Assembly: GCF_946478835.1 (NCBI RefSeq)
Contig: NZ_CAMLDV010000010.1
Span: 1 to 42,646, forward strand
DNA from: an uncultured Bdellovibrio sp.
Lineage (GTDB): Bacteria; Bdellovibrionota; Bdellovibrionia; Bdellovibrionales; Bdellovibrionaceae
Length of the DNA: 42,646 bases
Direction of reading: 5' to 3'
Shown: piece by piece, positions 7,499-16,261 of the stretch
Layout of the letters: each line of letters begins with the position of its first letter
Position numbering within the stretch: position 1 is the first letter of the stretch
Program-made: the position numbers and the translations under genes
Notes under the pieces: model-generated
What the model was told of the DNA's origin: nothing
The model's input: the letters and a program-made list of their open reading frames with translations, nothing else
Database searches by the model: none

Positions 7499-9799
7499 TT
7501 AGTTTTTGGCCTTATTCAATTGATCCTTCAGCGTTCCAAACAAGCGCACAATTTCCATGCGTGTGGCTTCTCCGACACCCCACATTTTGCTGAACTGGAA
7601 TCCAGCGAGGTCTGCCGCCCCCGGGATGCCACCTTTGAACACTAAATAGGCAAATCCTTCTTTTAACAAAGTCTCGGATTTTGTATCAGTGACAGTTCTA
7701 AAGAACGGAATAAAGCGTGGAGATGCCCCATAAACTTCGTCCAAAGACAGACGCTGATTTTTATCCTGGTCATACATCACAACCACACCTTCGATATAGT
7801 GCAAGATTGTCACCATCGTGCGGATGTTCGCTGTTTCCACATAACCGACTTTTTGATTCACGGCGACGGATGCGACGGACAAATAATTGTAAAACTGATC
7901 CCACTCCGCGGCGCTCAAAGATTGCACATACTGCACAAGCCCCGGAAGGTTATTAAAATACACACCGATGTGTTTTCGAAGCTGATCTTTAAAACAGCTT
8001 TCTTTGAAAAATGGCTTATCAAAGACATCTTTTTCAGCAATGGCACATTGAGCGGCGATCATATGATCACTCACCGCCTCTGCCGTTGAAAGACCTGCGG
8101 CGAACAACGTGCTCACAAATTCATAAGTTTCTTTTTGATCCATCAGCTCATTGCCGTTTCCGCTGAACGTAAAGAAATTGGCTTCAAGGAAACTGCGTCC
8201 TCCGGAATTGGCAGAGCGAGGATCGAAAGCTTTTAAATCCAGACCCAGCTCTTGGAAGTCGTCATACCAGCTGATAAGACCGGCCTTTGTCATTCCCGCT
8301 TCACTCAGACGACCTTTGGTGTTTTCTCCGTAACCGACAAGCAACATGCGCGAAAGCGCTCGCATAAGGTTGGCCTTCATCAACGAAGCCCATGTTTGTT
8401 TTGCTGTAGAACTTTTCTGATCAATCAACAAGCGGCCTTCTTTATTAAAGCTCACTGGCATTTGATTCTTTAAAAGCTCTCCGTAATCAGCCCAGGCGTT
8501 TTCTAAGGCTCTTTGTTCGAAAGCATCTTCCGTGAGTCCTTTTTCAATAACAAAGGATTTATTAAATTTATTATAGGCGGCCAAAAGCTCCTGCGGAGTG
8601 ATTCCTCCGTTAGAATCCGCCATCGGAATGCTATCGATAAAACTTTGCTGTAAACGCCAGATATTAAATTCGCCGATCAATGTCGTGAGATGCTTTTTCT
8701 CTAAACCCAAAAGCGAACGCGGATCTGATTTTTTTTCCGGATCTAAGATTTTGATTAACACCGCACGATACGTTTTCTTCATCGACTTCGGACGGATCGA
8801 CATCGTCAACTTTGGAAGAGCCTGATCAATCAAATTATCGATGTCTTCAACAGGAATACGCCCGAGAGTTTTCATTTGATGTGAGTTCATCAGAAGTTTC
8901 ACACCTTGGTATAAAAACTGGCTCGCCTGACGAAGTTTTCCCGAATCCTCAAAATGAAGATCGCTTAACGAGTAATGATATTTTAAGGCCAACTCATAGA
9001 GGTCAATCAATGTATCAAGACTTTCGCTCCATTGCTTTAGATCGACAAAATGAGCGCGTTCCCCCATTAAAACATTCTTAACCCCTTCAACAACCGGGAT
9101 CCACTCACCATAAAGATCATAGGGCGCAAAAGGCTCGTTACCACGGATGAATTCTGAAAATCCAGAGAGAGCTCTTTTGGCATCGTCAAAACTATATTCT
9201 GATTTCACGATCTGCGTATTCACCAACAAACGCTGCAAGCTTGTGCGCAATTGACTGGTAGCAGACGTGATTTTCTCCCACTCGGCGCTTTTCTGGCTGG
9301 TTTGATTTAAGAGAATCTTCACGTGCGGAGCCAGCTCAACAGCTTCATCGCGCACAATATTCAGAATATCAATCAAACGGACAATTTCATCTTTCGTAAT
9401 ATAAAGGGTGGATCCACCAAGAAGAGCTTTTTTAATTTTCATCAGCTCAGCTGCGAATTCCGGCGACACGTTGTTCTTTTTTAAGAAATACTTTCCAAAG
9501 AACTTACGCATTTCCTCGACGGTGTAACCGTTTTCAACGGAACCAAAGGTGCGCTTATTAAAATATTTCAGTGCATCGGTCATACAATCAAAACCGCCAC
9601 GCACATCTTTTTCAACGGCATCACCGACAGAGTATTTTTGCAACTGATTCGGAATATCTTTAAGGCAGGCAAAGCGAGCATCCGAAAATTCGATCACTTC
9701 GGGCTCGGCTTTTTTGCCATTTAAAAATTCACTGCAACCCGCAGAGGAAAGAGCCAGAACCGCAGCCAAGGCGATGTTGATTTTAGCTTTAGAAAACAT
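7499..9799 (-). CDS. large EF-hand lipoprotein (short paralog)
   Basis: The 766-residue product has a lipoprotein signal with Cys22 (LSSAGC). Its first 170 residues match the N terminus of the protein at 39328-42414: both have a Cys pair 27 apart (here Cys45 and Cys72), a YTVEEM-type segment and a GGS..YIT..EI segment (here 128-138). A weaker copy of that segment is near 245-256. Residues 677-688, DQDKNQRLSLDE, form a canonical EF-hand calcium loop (Asp1, Asp3, Asn5, hydrophobic 8, Ser9, Glu12), at bases 7736-7771. The rest is mostly helical with no enzyme motif. The start codon lies within the upstream barrel gene (11-base overlap), which points to coupled translation and a working partnership. 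A calcium-responsive periplasmic lipoprotein is inferred. Confidence 0.88.
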   Translation of the reverse strand: MFSKAKINIALAAVLALSSAGCSEFLNGKKAEPEVIEFSDARFACLKDIPNQLQKYSVGDAVEKDVRGGFDCMTDALKYFNKRTFGSVENGYTVEEMRKFFGKYFLKKNNVSPEFAAELMKIKKALLGGSTLYITKDEIVRLIDILNIVRDEAVELAPHVKILLNQTSQKSAEWEKITSATSQLRTSLQRLLVNTQIVKSEYSFDDAKRALSGFSEFIRGNEPFAPYDLYGEWIPVVEGVKNVLMGERAHFVDLKQWSESLDTLIDLYELALKYHYSLSDLHFEDSGKLRQASQFLYQGVKLLMNSHQMKTLGRIPVEDIDNLIDQALPKLTMSIRPKSMKKTYRAVLIKILDPEKKSDPRSLLGLEKKHLTTLIGEFNIWRLQQSFIDSIPMADSNGGITPQELLAAYNKFNKSFVIEKGLTEDAFEQRALENAWADYGELLKNQMPVSFNKEGRLLIDQKSSTAKQTWASLMKANLMRALSRMLLVGYGENTKGRLSEAGMTKAGLISWYDDFQELGLDLKAFDPRSANSGGRSFLEANFFTFSGNGNELMDQKETYEFVSTLFAAGLSTAEAVSDHMIAAQCAIAEKDVFDKPFFKESCFKDQLRKHIGVYFNNLPGLVQYVQSLSAAEWDQFYNYLSVASVAVNQKVGYVETANIRTMVTILHYIEGVVVMYDQDKNQRLSLDEVYGASPRFIPFFRTVTDTKSETLLKEGFAYLVFKGGIPGAADLAGFQFSKMWGVGEATRMEIVRLFGTLKDQLNKAKN

Positions 9800-11141
9800 A
9801 CGCCGCTCCTACCATCAAACGATCATTATTCTCGAACTGCGCAATTTCATTTTGATTGTCAGCGGTCAAAGGTCCCGCTTTCACGATTTGCATTTCACCG
9901 ATCACGGACCACAAGCCTGAAATACGGAATCGCGTACTTAAGCGAATCAAATCAAAAGAGTTTTTATCCGAATGCGTGTAACTGAGTTTCCCAATCAAAC
10001 GGCGATTTTTCCTAAACGGATAATTCGTTAAAAGAGAAATCTGTTGCGCCTGCTTATAAGGATAGCGGCTCATCAAGGCGGCGCGATTCGGGTTGGCAAG
10101 CTCCCCTTCTTCTTTCACGTTTCCACCAAAGACATCCAAATGCTGAACACTCACACCCCAACGGCCGTTATTCCACTCCACAAAGGGGCTGACTAAAAAT
10201 GCATCCTCAAAAACCGGATGAGTCCACTGCTCTTCAAAAATATCATCTTTATTCGGACGATCTAAAGTACCACTGACGCCAAAACGCACCTGATCCATTT
10301 TATAGCTGACGTCTCCGCCTAGGAGCGAATGATAGAAAACTTGCGGTTGTAAATTCACAGCTCCTTTAAGCTGACCGATATCGAGTTTTCCCTCGTATCC
10401 GATCGCCAATTGATTGGCGGGTTTATAGGCATAACTCAGCTGGGCGCGAAACGCTTGCGGGTCACCGAAAGAAAGTTTCATTCCAAAAGAGTTTTGCAAA
10501 ACGATTTGTGACTCGTTGGGTTTTTCAAATTTATAGTCAATCGCCGTCGCCTCACTCCAAATGCGAATGCTTTCTGGAGGACGACGGAACCACGGATTTC
10601 CTTTCACGAAACTTCCATTTTCGATTTCAAAACTGGGACCTTGATCAGGCAGATACAAAGGAGAAGCAAAGAGCATCAGCGTGTAATAAGGCTTATCGAT
10701 TTGCCAAAAAAGTCCGGTCAAACCCTGGCGTTCGGGTGCAAGAGGATTCCACTTAAAAAGCGGCTCCCACACACCTAAATCCCAGCGAGCATCGAGTTCA
10801 TTCCAAAGCATGCGCTTTCGGCCAAAATAAAAAGTTTCATTCTCATTTTGACGGCTCTGAATATAGGCTTCTGCGAAATTGAGATAATTCAGAAGTGGCG
10901 CGCCCATGGCGACACCGCCAGATATATCCACTTTCCAAGTCTCGTCTGTAAAAGGGTCCGTTTTAAGCTGGGCCCCTACAAATTGATAATTGGTTTTTTG
11001 CGTAGCTTCAAAGGTCGGGCTGATAAAGGAGTCCGAAAAAAGTCGCATCTCAGTCTGCACCTGAGACCAAGCAAAATGGGGCGCCAACAGCACAAAAGCT
11101 GCCGCCATCAAAGATGAGAAAAAGCGACGGACGAAAGGCAT
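9789..11141 (-). CDS. outer-membrane beta-barrel partner of EF-hand lipoprotein
   Basis: The 450-residue product starts at the ATG (11139-11141) preceded by AGGAGG, opening a standard signal peptide (MPFVRRFFSSLMAAAFVLLA to FAWSQ). A TTG 30 bases further up is possible but has no ribosome site. The mature protein is a predicted barrel with many aromatic strand ends and closes with NNDRLMVGAAYVF. The partial barrel at the window end closes with ANDRVYGGMTYVF, so the two are paralogs. Parts such as YFGRKRMLWNELDARWDLGVWEP recall capsule/porin-like barrels, but no named family was assigned. The stop overlaps the lipoprotein start by 11 bases (ATGTTTTCTAA). It heads the four-gene operon down to 5224. 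Confidence 0.87.
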   Translation of the reverse strand: MPFVRRFFSSLMAAAFVLLAPHFAWSQVQTEMRLFSDSFISPTFEATQKTNYQFVGAQLKTDPFTDETWKVDISGGVAMGAPLLNYLNFAEAYIQSRQNENETFYFGRKRMLWNELDARWDLGVWEPLFKWNPLAPERQGLTGLFWQIDKPYYTLMLFASPLYLPDQGPSFEIENGSFVKGNPWFRRPPESIRIWSEATAIDYKFEKPNESQIVLQNSFGMKLSFGDPQAFRAQLSYAYKPANQLAIGYEGKLDIGQLKGAVNLQPQVFYHSLLGGDVSYKMDQVRFGVSGTLDRPNKDDIFEEQWTHPVFEDAFLVSPFVEWNNGRWGVSVQHLDVFGGNVKEEGELANPNRAALMSRYPYKQAQQISLLTNYPFRKNRRLIGKLSYTHSDKNSFDLIRLSTRFRISGLWSVIGEMQIVKAGPLTADNQNEIAQFENNDRLMVGAAYVF

Positions 11142-11265
11142 AGGCCTCCTATTCAGACGCTTATAGATCAAAGCCCGTGCCCCCTTGAGGGCGACTTTAC
11201 GAACAATCCTATTAAAAACTTTTAAACAAGTGACCTTTTTCGGCGTCTTTGCTAGGCTTGGCGCT

Positions 11266-11295
11266 GGGCGCAGGATGTGTAACTGGACTGCGCCC
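11266..11295 (+). promoter_or_regulatory. leader hairpin before the heptosyltransferase-like gene
   Basis: GGGCGCAG (11266-11273) and CTGCGCCC (11288-11295) make a perfect 8-bp GC-rich stem with a 14-base loop. It ends one base before the ribosome site GAGG (11297-11300) of the gene at 11306. It may affect translation start or mRNA stability, or mark the end of an unseen upstream RNA; there is no T-run. Confidence 0.4.
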
Positions 11296-11305
11296 CGAGG
11301 TATAA

Positions 11306-12340
11306 ATGAACGCCAAAACTGCTAAATTTTTAATCATTCGCTTCTCCGCCTTCGGAGATGTCGTTCAGACTTTGAGCGTTCCTTCGGCTATCAAACAAAC
11401 ATATCCTGATGCAGAAATTCACTGGGTCACGCGCAAAGACATGGCGCCGTTACTTAAAGGCCACCCGAACATCGATCGCGTGTGGGAGTTTGACCGCAAA
11501 GCCGGTCTTGGTGGATTGATAAATCTCACAATGCAAATGCGTCGCGAGAATTTCACACATATCTACGATGCTCACAACAACATGCGCTCGCGTGTGATTT
11601 CGTGGGTGTTGAGACCTTTGGGATTTTTAGGAATCGGCGCGCACTTTATTCGTCGCTCGATCCGTCGTTGGAAAAGATTTTTGCTTTTCCGTTTTCGCAT
11701 CAACACTTTTGAAATGCCGTTCTCTGGTCAGCGCGATTTGCTAGAACCCCTTCTTCCTTGGGGTGTTTCCAAAACTCCTCCGGCAGCTCCGCAGCTTTTC
11801 TTAAGTGAAGAGAGCTATAAAAAAGCGCAAGAGATTCTGCAAGACTACAATGGCTGTGTGGCCTTAGCTCCGTCCGCAGCGCATTTTCTAAAGCGTTGGC
11901 CGAAGGAATATTGGAAAGAATTGATTCTTCTTTGCCCCAACCAAAAATTCGTTCTTCTTGGTGGTCCGGAAGATTCGTTCATTGAGGATATTCGTGATGT
12001 GGCTCCAGAGCGCGTGATGAATCTTGCGGGAAAATGTTCTTTAGCTGTGAGTGCCGGAGTGGTTGCCCAATCAGCAACTTTAATCACTAACGATACGTGG
12101 CTTTTGCATGCGGCAGAACAATTGGGAAAAAAGGCGATTGCCTTGATGGGACCAGCACCTTTTGGCTTTCCTTCTCGTTCTTCCACAAAAATTATGGAAA
12201 TCGAGCTGCCATGCCGTCCGTGCAGCAAACACGGACAAGGTCCTTGTGTGAACAAAGAAAAGTTTCATCAGTGCCTTGTCGATATCACACCAAAACAAAT
12301 CGCCGCTGAGCTTAGAAACATCCTGGATCGTCAACCATGA
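11306..12340 (+). CDS. glycosyltransferase family 9, heptosyltransferase-like
   Basis: The 344-residue cytoplasmic protein adds a sugar, normally heptose from ADP-heptose, to the growing lipopolysaccharide core. The N terminus FLIIRFSAFGDVVQTLSVPSAI is the GT9 signature (R-SA-GDVV). The C-terminal half has LAPSAAHFLKRWP, FVLLGGPED, the donor-site region LITNDTWLLHAAEQLGKKAIALMGP and a Cys cluster (PCRPCSKHGQGPC) common in WaaF/WaaC relatives. GAGG precedes the ATG by six bases. Its stop overlaps the waaA start by 4 bases (ATGA), tying it to core assembly. Whether it acts as heptosyltransferase I, II or a predator-specific core enzyme cannot be told; Bdellovibrio-type LPS has an unusual lipid A, so the exact acceptor is uncertain. 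Confidence 0.9.
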   Translation: MNAKTAKFLIIRFSAFGDVVQTLSVPSAIKQTYPDAEIHWVTRKDMAPLLKGHPNIDRVWEFDRKAGLGGLINLTMQMRRENFTHIYDAHNNMRSRVISWVLRPLGFLGIGAHFIRRSIRRWKRFLLFRFRINTFEMPFSGQRDLLEPLLPWGVSKTPPAAPQLFLSEESYKKAQEILQDYNGCVALAPSAAHFLKRWPKEYWKELILLCPNQKFVLLGGPEDSFIEDIRDVAPERVMNLAGKCSLAVSAGVVAQSATLITNDTWLLHAAEQLGKKAIALMGPAPFGFPSRSSTKIMEIELPCRPCSKHGQGPCVNKEKFHQCLVDITPKQIAAELRNILDRQP

Positions 12341-13629
12341 GCATGCTTGTTTTTTATTTCTATAAATTCGTGATCGTTCCCTTGGCCTATTTTCTTTTGC
12401 AGCTTTGCCGTCCATTTTTAAATGGCAAACTGCGCGAAATGATCGAAGATAAAAACCAGGGCTTTTACCATATCAAAAAAGCTCACAGCGAAAATGAAAT
12501 CGCTTTGGCTCGTCCTTTTTGGATTCACGCCGCCAGCGGAGAAATCGAATACGCGCGCCCTGTGATTCGTGAACTTAAAAAACAACATCCTGATATTCCC
12601 ATTCTTGTGACATACTCCTCTCCGTCAGCAAAAAAGATTTTAACAGGTCTTCATGAAGTGGATGTGTGGGCCGCTCTTCCTTGGGATTTAGATTTTTTAA
12701 TTGCGAAATTTATCAAGAAATGGAATCCCCGCATTCTTTTATTTTCGCGCACGGATGTGTGGCCTGTTTTAGCGTCTGTCGCTAAAAAACAGAATCTTCC
12801 GACCGCGTTGTTTTCAGCGACTTTTGCTGACAACTCTTCCCGTCTTAAAGGAATAACTCGTTACTTGACCCGCTTTGCTTTAAGTCATCTTTCAGAGATC
12901 CACTGCGTATCTGCGGAAGACATTCAGAATCTTGAATCCTTGCATTTAAAAGTTCCGGTCATGGCCAGCGGTGACACGCGCTTTGACCAGGTCTTTCACC
13001 GTCTTGAAAATCCGAAAGCTCTTAAAAGCGAATTGATCCCAAGCCCTGAGGATTTTATTTTTATTGCGGGCTCGACGTGGCCTGAAGATGAAGCCGTTCT
13101 TTTACCGGCTCTGGAAAAACTAAAGGCCATTCACATGCAGGTGATCATTGCCCCTCATGAAACCACACCTGAACATCTGGACAGCCTTGAAAAGAAAATG
13201 CACGATTTGGGATTGCGTTTTGTTAGATACTCGCAAGCGCAAGTATGGCCTGCGGGTTCCATTTTGATTGTGGATCAAGTGGGAATTTTGGCGGAGCTTT
13301 ACACTTGGGCTGATATTGCCTTTGTCGGCGGTTCTTTTAAAAAACAAGTGCACAGTGTGATGGAAGCCCTCGCGGCGGGTTTGCCTGTTCTGGTCGGCCC
13401 TTTTCATCGCAATAACCGCGAAGCTTTGTTTTACCAAAAGAAGAATTTTTCTTCCGGCATGATCGTTCAAGTGGTGCATTCGGCTGAGGATATCGCGGTT
13501 CTTTTGCAGCGAATGAAAAAGCATCAGGAACAGATTCCGCATATCAAAGAAGAGATTCGTGCCGAAATCGGCAAAAACCGCAACTCCACGTTGCGTGTAA
13601 TTTCTTCGATTGAAAAAGTTTTGCAATAA
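12337..13629 (+). CDS. waaA: 3-deoxy-D-manno-octulosonic acid (Kdo) transferase
   Basis: WaaA (KdtA) moves Kdo from CMP-Kdo to lipid A precursor at the inner face of the inner membrane. The 430-residue product has an N-terminal membrane anchor (residues 4-24), the acceptor-side motif HAASGE (64-69, catalytic Glu69), an IFIAGSTWPEDE motif, and the GT-B donor site from DQVGILAELYTWADIAFVGG to HSVMEALAAGLPVLVGP. The length is typical. The start overlaps the heptosyltransferase-like stop, so the two are co-transcribed. Its TAA at 13627-13629 directly abuts the stop of the convergent solute-binding gene. How many Kdo units it adds is not visible. Confidence 0.93.
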   Translation: MSMLVFYFYKFVIVPLAYFLLQLCRPFLNGKLREMIEDKNQGFYHIKKAHSENEIALARPFWIHAASGEIEYARPVIRELKKQHPDIPILVTYSSPSAKKILTGLHEVDVWAALPWDLDFLIAKFIKKWNPRILLFSRTDVWPVLASVAKKQNLPTALFSATFADNSSRLKGITRYLTRFALSHLSEIHCVSAEDIQNLESLHLKVPVMASGDTRFDQVFHRLENPKALKSELIPSPEDFIFIAGSTWPEDEAVLLPALEKLKAIHMQVIIAPHETTPEHLDSLEKKMHDLGLRFVRYSQAQVWPAGSILIVDQVGILAELYTWADIAFVGGSFKKQVHSVMEALAAGLPVLVGPFHRNNREALFYQKKNFSSGMIVQVVHSAEDIAVLLQRMKKHQEQIPHIKEEIRAEIGKNRNSTLRVISSIEKVLQ

Positions 13630-14364
13630 TTAAAGATTGCGAATGACGTATTCATCAACGGCTTTAGAGAAATTTATTTTCTCTGCCGCATCGTTGAGAA
13701 TTCGGATTTTCTCTTTGTTGTGCTCATTGAAAGAAAAGAACAACGCTTTTGTTTCAATGATTTTCGGATTGATTTCCAAAGCCCCTGCGTATTTTGCAGA
13801 ATTGTTTTTTAAGTAGTATTGCGCCACCCTGTAGTCGATAAGAACACCGTCAACGAGGCCCTCAACCAGCTTTTCAATGGTCGCCGTCTCACTTAAAAGC
13901 GGTATCACTTTGATCACTTTTTTCTGAACTAAATGATTGAACTCGTCGGTGTTGCCATACCCTTGAGTCACCGCAAAAGTTTTTCCTTTAAGGTCTTTCA
14001 ATTCTTTCCACTTTAAAGGTTTGTCTTTTCTTTGCAAAAAGACCACAGGCGAAGTGAATAAGGCTTCAGAAGAATAAAATCCCGGCAAAACTTCTTGTTT
14101 CCAGGCTGGATAGTAGCCCACAAAAGACGGCTTCGCTCCATTTTTCTGAGCTTGCACCCACGGAGAAAAAATAAATTCAATCGTGATCCCATTTTTGCTG
14201 AGAACTTTGCGAATGGCATCTGCCGCGGCTCCATTTTGAGGACACGAAGAGCAGATATACGGAGGCCAATCCAAGGTTGCCACCACCCATGTTTCCGCAA
14301 ACGCCGTTCCTCCAGAGAACGAGATGAGTAAAGAAATTAAAAAAGAAAACGGTTTACGAAACAT
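13630..14364 (-). CDS. periplasmic solute-binding protein, family 3-like
   Basis: The 244-residue product begins with a signal peptide (MFRKPFSFLISLLISFSGGTAFA). The upstream in-frame TTG at 14400 would add 12 residues before it and was rejected. The mature protein has the SBP_bac_3 pattern: TLDWPPYICSS near the N terminus, GYYPAW, the DLKGKTFAVTQGYGN hinge block, and LVDGVLIDYRVAQYYL. This family binds amino acids or similar small solutes, usually for an ABC importer, but no permease or ATPase gene lies beside it, so an orphan receptor or sensing role is possible. It converges with waaA with no space between the stops. Confidence 0.87.
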   Translation of the reverse strand: MFRKPFSFLISLLISFSGGTAFAETWVVATLDWPPYICSSCPQNGAAADAIRKVLSKNGITIEFIFSPWVQAQKNGAKPSFVGYYPAWKQEVLPGFYSSEALFTSPVVFLQRKDKPLKWKELKDLKGKTFAVTQGYGNTDEFNHLVQKKVIKVIPLLSETATIEKLVEGLVDGVLIDYRVAQYYLKNNSAKYAGALEINPKIIETKALFFSFNEHNKEKIRILNDAAEKINFSKAVDEYVIRNL

Positions 14365-14512
14365 AGTCTCTATTCTCAAGGAGGAAAGGAACCAAGGCAA
14401 GTTACAAGACTTTGATGTTCTTGTGTCCTATTTCGTCACTGCTTTTAAAAACTTTTCGTTCCCAATTGTTCCCGCACCTGGGTCTGTCCTTTTCTGATAT
14501 CTTAGATGAATT

Positions 14513-14974
14513 ATGAAACGTTGGATCTTGATACTGAGTTTAATTTCTTCTCCCGCTCTCGCCGATTCCCTTTGCTATCAAAGTGAGGGAAATCCACGTA
14601 CTGGAAAAGCCTTTGCAACTGATCAAGATTATCAAGAAGAACTCTCTCGGTGGAGATCTCAGGCTCCTAGCACACCGAATCCTTTCTCCCTTTTAAAAGC
14701 TTATAATGTTTATTCGTCTGAAAAAGCCTTCGCGAACTCCATGAAATCAGACAAGCGCGCTCATTGCTATATGGGCTGCAGAATCTCGCAAAGCACGAAT
14801 TATAAGACCGCCGATTACGTCGGATGGCTTAAAGAAGAACGAGATCTCAAAGACTGCAATCGCAACACTCACTATGACGAAGAAGACTATGTTGCGACTC
14901 TTCGTGGGGCAACATTTGGTGAGTCTCAGAAAGACGCGAAAGGCTGCCTTCAGGCCTGTGAGCAAGTCTACTAA
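14513..14974 (+). CDS. small Cys-containing exported protein
   Basis: The 153-residue product has a signal peptide (MKRWILILSLISSPALA) and a compact domain with six Cys in the mature part: DSLCYQ, AHCYMGCRIS, LKDCNR and KGCLQACEQ. The spacing suggests disulphides formed in the periplasm. The block SDKRAHCYMGCRIS followed by GWLKEERDLKDC and HYDEEDYVATLRG looks conserved in type and rich in His/Asp/Glu, so metal binding is possible; I do not recognise the family with confidence. It stands alone, divergent from the solute-binding gene and followed after 150 bases by the promoter of the barrel operon at 15128. Confidence 0.82.
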   Translation: MKRWILILSLISSPALADSLCYQSEGNPRTGKAFATDQDYQEELSRWRSQAPSTPNPFSLLKAYNVYSSEKAFANSMKSDKRAHCYMGCRISQSTNYKTADYVGWLKEERDLKDCNRNTHYDEEDYVATLRGATFGESQKDAKGCLQACEQVY

Positions 14975-15007
14975 AGACCCGAGATCTCTTCATATGCCCG
15001 CCAAGCC

Positions 15008-15036
15008 TTGGCGACAAAAAACGTCAGGTGTATAAA
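15008..15036 (+). promoter_or_regulatory. sigma-70-like promoter of the 15128-19574 operon
   Basis: TTGGCG (15008-15013) and TATAAA (15031-15036) are 17 bases apart; the -10 box matches five of six positions and the -35 four. Transcription would start near 15043, giving a leader of about 85 bases. The -35 box is also the right arm of a small hairpin (CGCCAA/TTGGCG at 14999-15013). Confidence 0.6.
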
Positions 15037-15073
15037 GGTGCCCATACCAAACCTTCTATTTTTGAAATGAAAC

Positions 15074-15127
15074 TCCAACCCCTCAGCATGAAACTTGAAA
15101 TGATCCCTGTAGGAATACGGGGTTGGA
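15074..15127 (+). promoter_or_regulatory. leader inverted repeat abutting the start codon
   Basis: TCCAACCCC (15074-15082) and GGGGTTGGA (15119-15127) are perfect 9-bp complements. The right arm ends at the base before the ATG at 15128, and the only AGGA ribosome-site candidate (15111-15114) lies in the 36-base loop. If folded, the RNA would hinder initiation, so it may be a control element for the barrel/lipoprotein pair. Confidence 0.5.
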
Positions 15128-16261
15128 ATGAAAAGAACCGCAATATCAACAGTTTGTCTCATTATGATACTGACTGCGCAAACTTGGGCGCAAGGTCAGA
15201 TCAGTACGGCTTTGCCTGAGACAAAGAAGGAAAGCAAATTTTCTGCGGAATGGCGTTTGCGTCTTTCGGGTTCTGACGTGCACGACGAACAAAGCCAAGC
15301 CAAAATCGTTGATATCCGTGCAGAAATCAAAGCGAAATATCTGCTGAGCAATTCACTTCAACTCGACATTCAACCGACATTGCGTTTGCAATCAGGTCAA
15401 ACTCAGTCTGTGGATGGCGCTGATAAACCAGAAAACAAGATCACTTTAAATCAAGCGGCGGCTCACTATCTTCCTTTCCAAGGATTGCGTCTTTCTGCAG
15501 GGGCTTTGAATCAAAGGCACATGCACACGCAACTTTTAATGGACAACTTGGCTTTCCCGGCAGCTCGCATGGAAGGTCTTTTAAAATACGGAAACTTTAA
15601 ATCAAGCTTGGCTCTGGAATCCGCTATTCCAACTTCAACATCTTTAAGCACAAACACAAAAGAGCTTGAAGCAACGCCCTCTTTAAATGCGGCAGCTTTA
15701 AAACTCAACTGGCAAGCGGCTAAAAATCTTTATTGGAAAACAACGGCGGGATATTTTGTTTTTAACAATCTTCCCTCTGCAGTAGCTCAGCAATCTCGTC
15801 TGCTCGGTAACGAAGTCGACAAAATTTCTGATGCTCAATATGCCTTCACAAATAAATATGAAGGCATCGAAGCTTCGACAGAGTTTGAATTTCCAGTTTT
15901 CTCGGCGTTGGATTTGAACTTTGGCGGTGAATACCTGATGAATCAAAAAGCCGTTTCTAAAGACAACCAAGCTTATCGTTATTATGCTAACGGCGAAATT
16001 CACCTGACAAAAAATATGGATTTGGTGATTGGCGGAAGTTATTTCTCTGTCGCACCAGAGGCTGCTGTAGCTTATTTCAATGCTTCCGGTTTTGAAACAA
16101 ACCGCGTGGGTTATGCCGCTGAAAGCTCTTTGGCTTTCAATAAAGAGGGCTTCCTTGTCGGTCTTAAGTATGTTGATTCCGAAGTGATGTTTGCTAACAC
16201 TGTGCAATCTCGCGAAAAGACTGTGTTCATTAAGCTGGAGACTTTCTATGCTGATCTCTAA
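15128..16261 (+). CDS. outer-membrane beta-barrel protein, partner of giant lipoprotein
   Basis: The 377-residue product has a signal peptide (MKRTAISTVCLIMILTAQTWA). The mature part consists of alternating strands such as AEWRLRLSGSD, LQLDIQPTLRLQSGQT, LRLSAGALNQR, LDLNFGGEYL and MDLVIGGSYFSV, as in porin-like barrels. Its C terminus (TFYADL) lacks the usual terminal Phe, but the last strand, TVFIKLETFYADL, is amphipathic. No family was assigned. The stop overlaps the giant lipoprotein start by 14 bases, so the two are translated together, the same order (barrel, then lipoprotein) as in the EF-hand modules. A promoter and a leader hairpin lie upstream. Confidence 0.83.
   Translation: MKRTAISTVCLIMILTAQTWAQGQISTALPETKKESKFSAEWRLRLSGSDVHDEQSQAKIVDIRAEIKAKYLLSNSLQLDIQPTLRLQSGQTQSVDGADKPENKITLNQAAAHYLPFQGLRLSAGALNQRHMHTQLLMDNLAFPAARMEGLLKYGNFKSSLALESAIPTSTSLSTNTKELEATPSLNAAALKLNWQAAKNLYWKTTAGYFVFNNLPSAVAQQSRLLGNEVDKISDAQYAFTNKYEGIEASTEFEFPVFSALDLNFGGEYLMNQKAVSKDNQAYRYYANGEIHLTKNMDLVIGGSYFSVAPEAAVAYFNASGFETNRVGYAAESSLAFNKEGFLVGLKYVDSEVMFANTVQSREKTVFIKLETFYADL

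Noticed and set aside
13120..13626. 168-codon minus-strand open frame inside waaA
   Set aside because: It is antisense to the strongly conserved donor site of the Kdo transferase.
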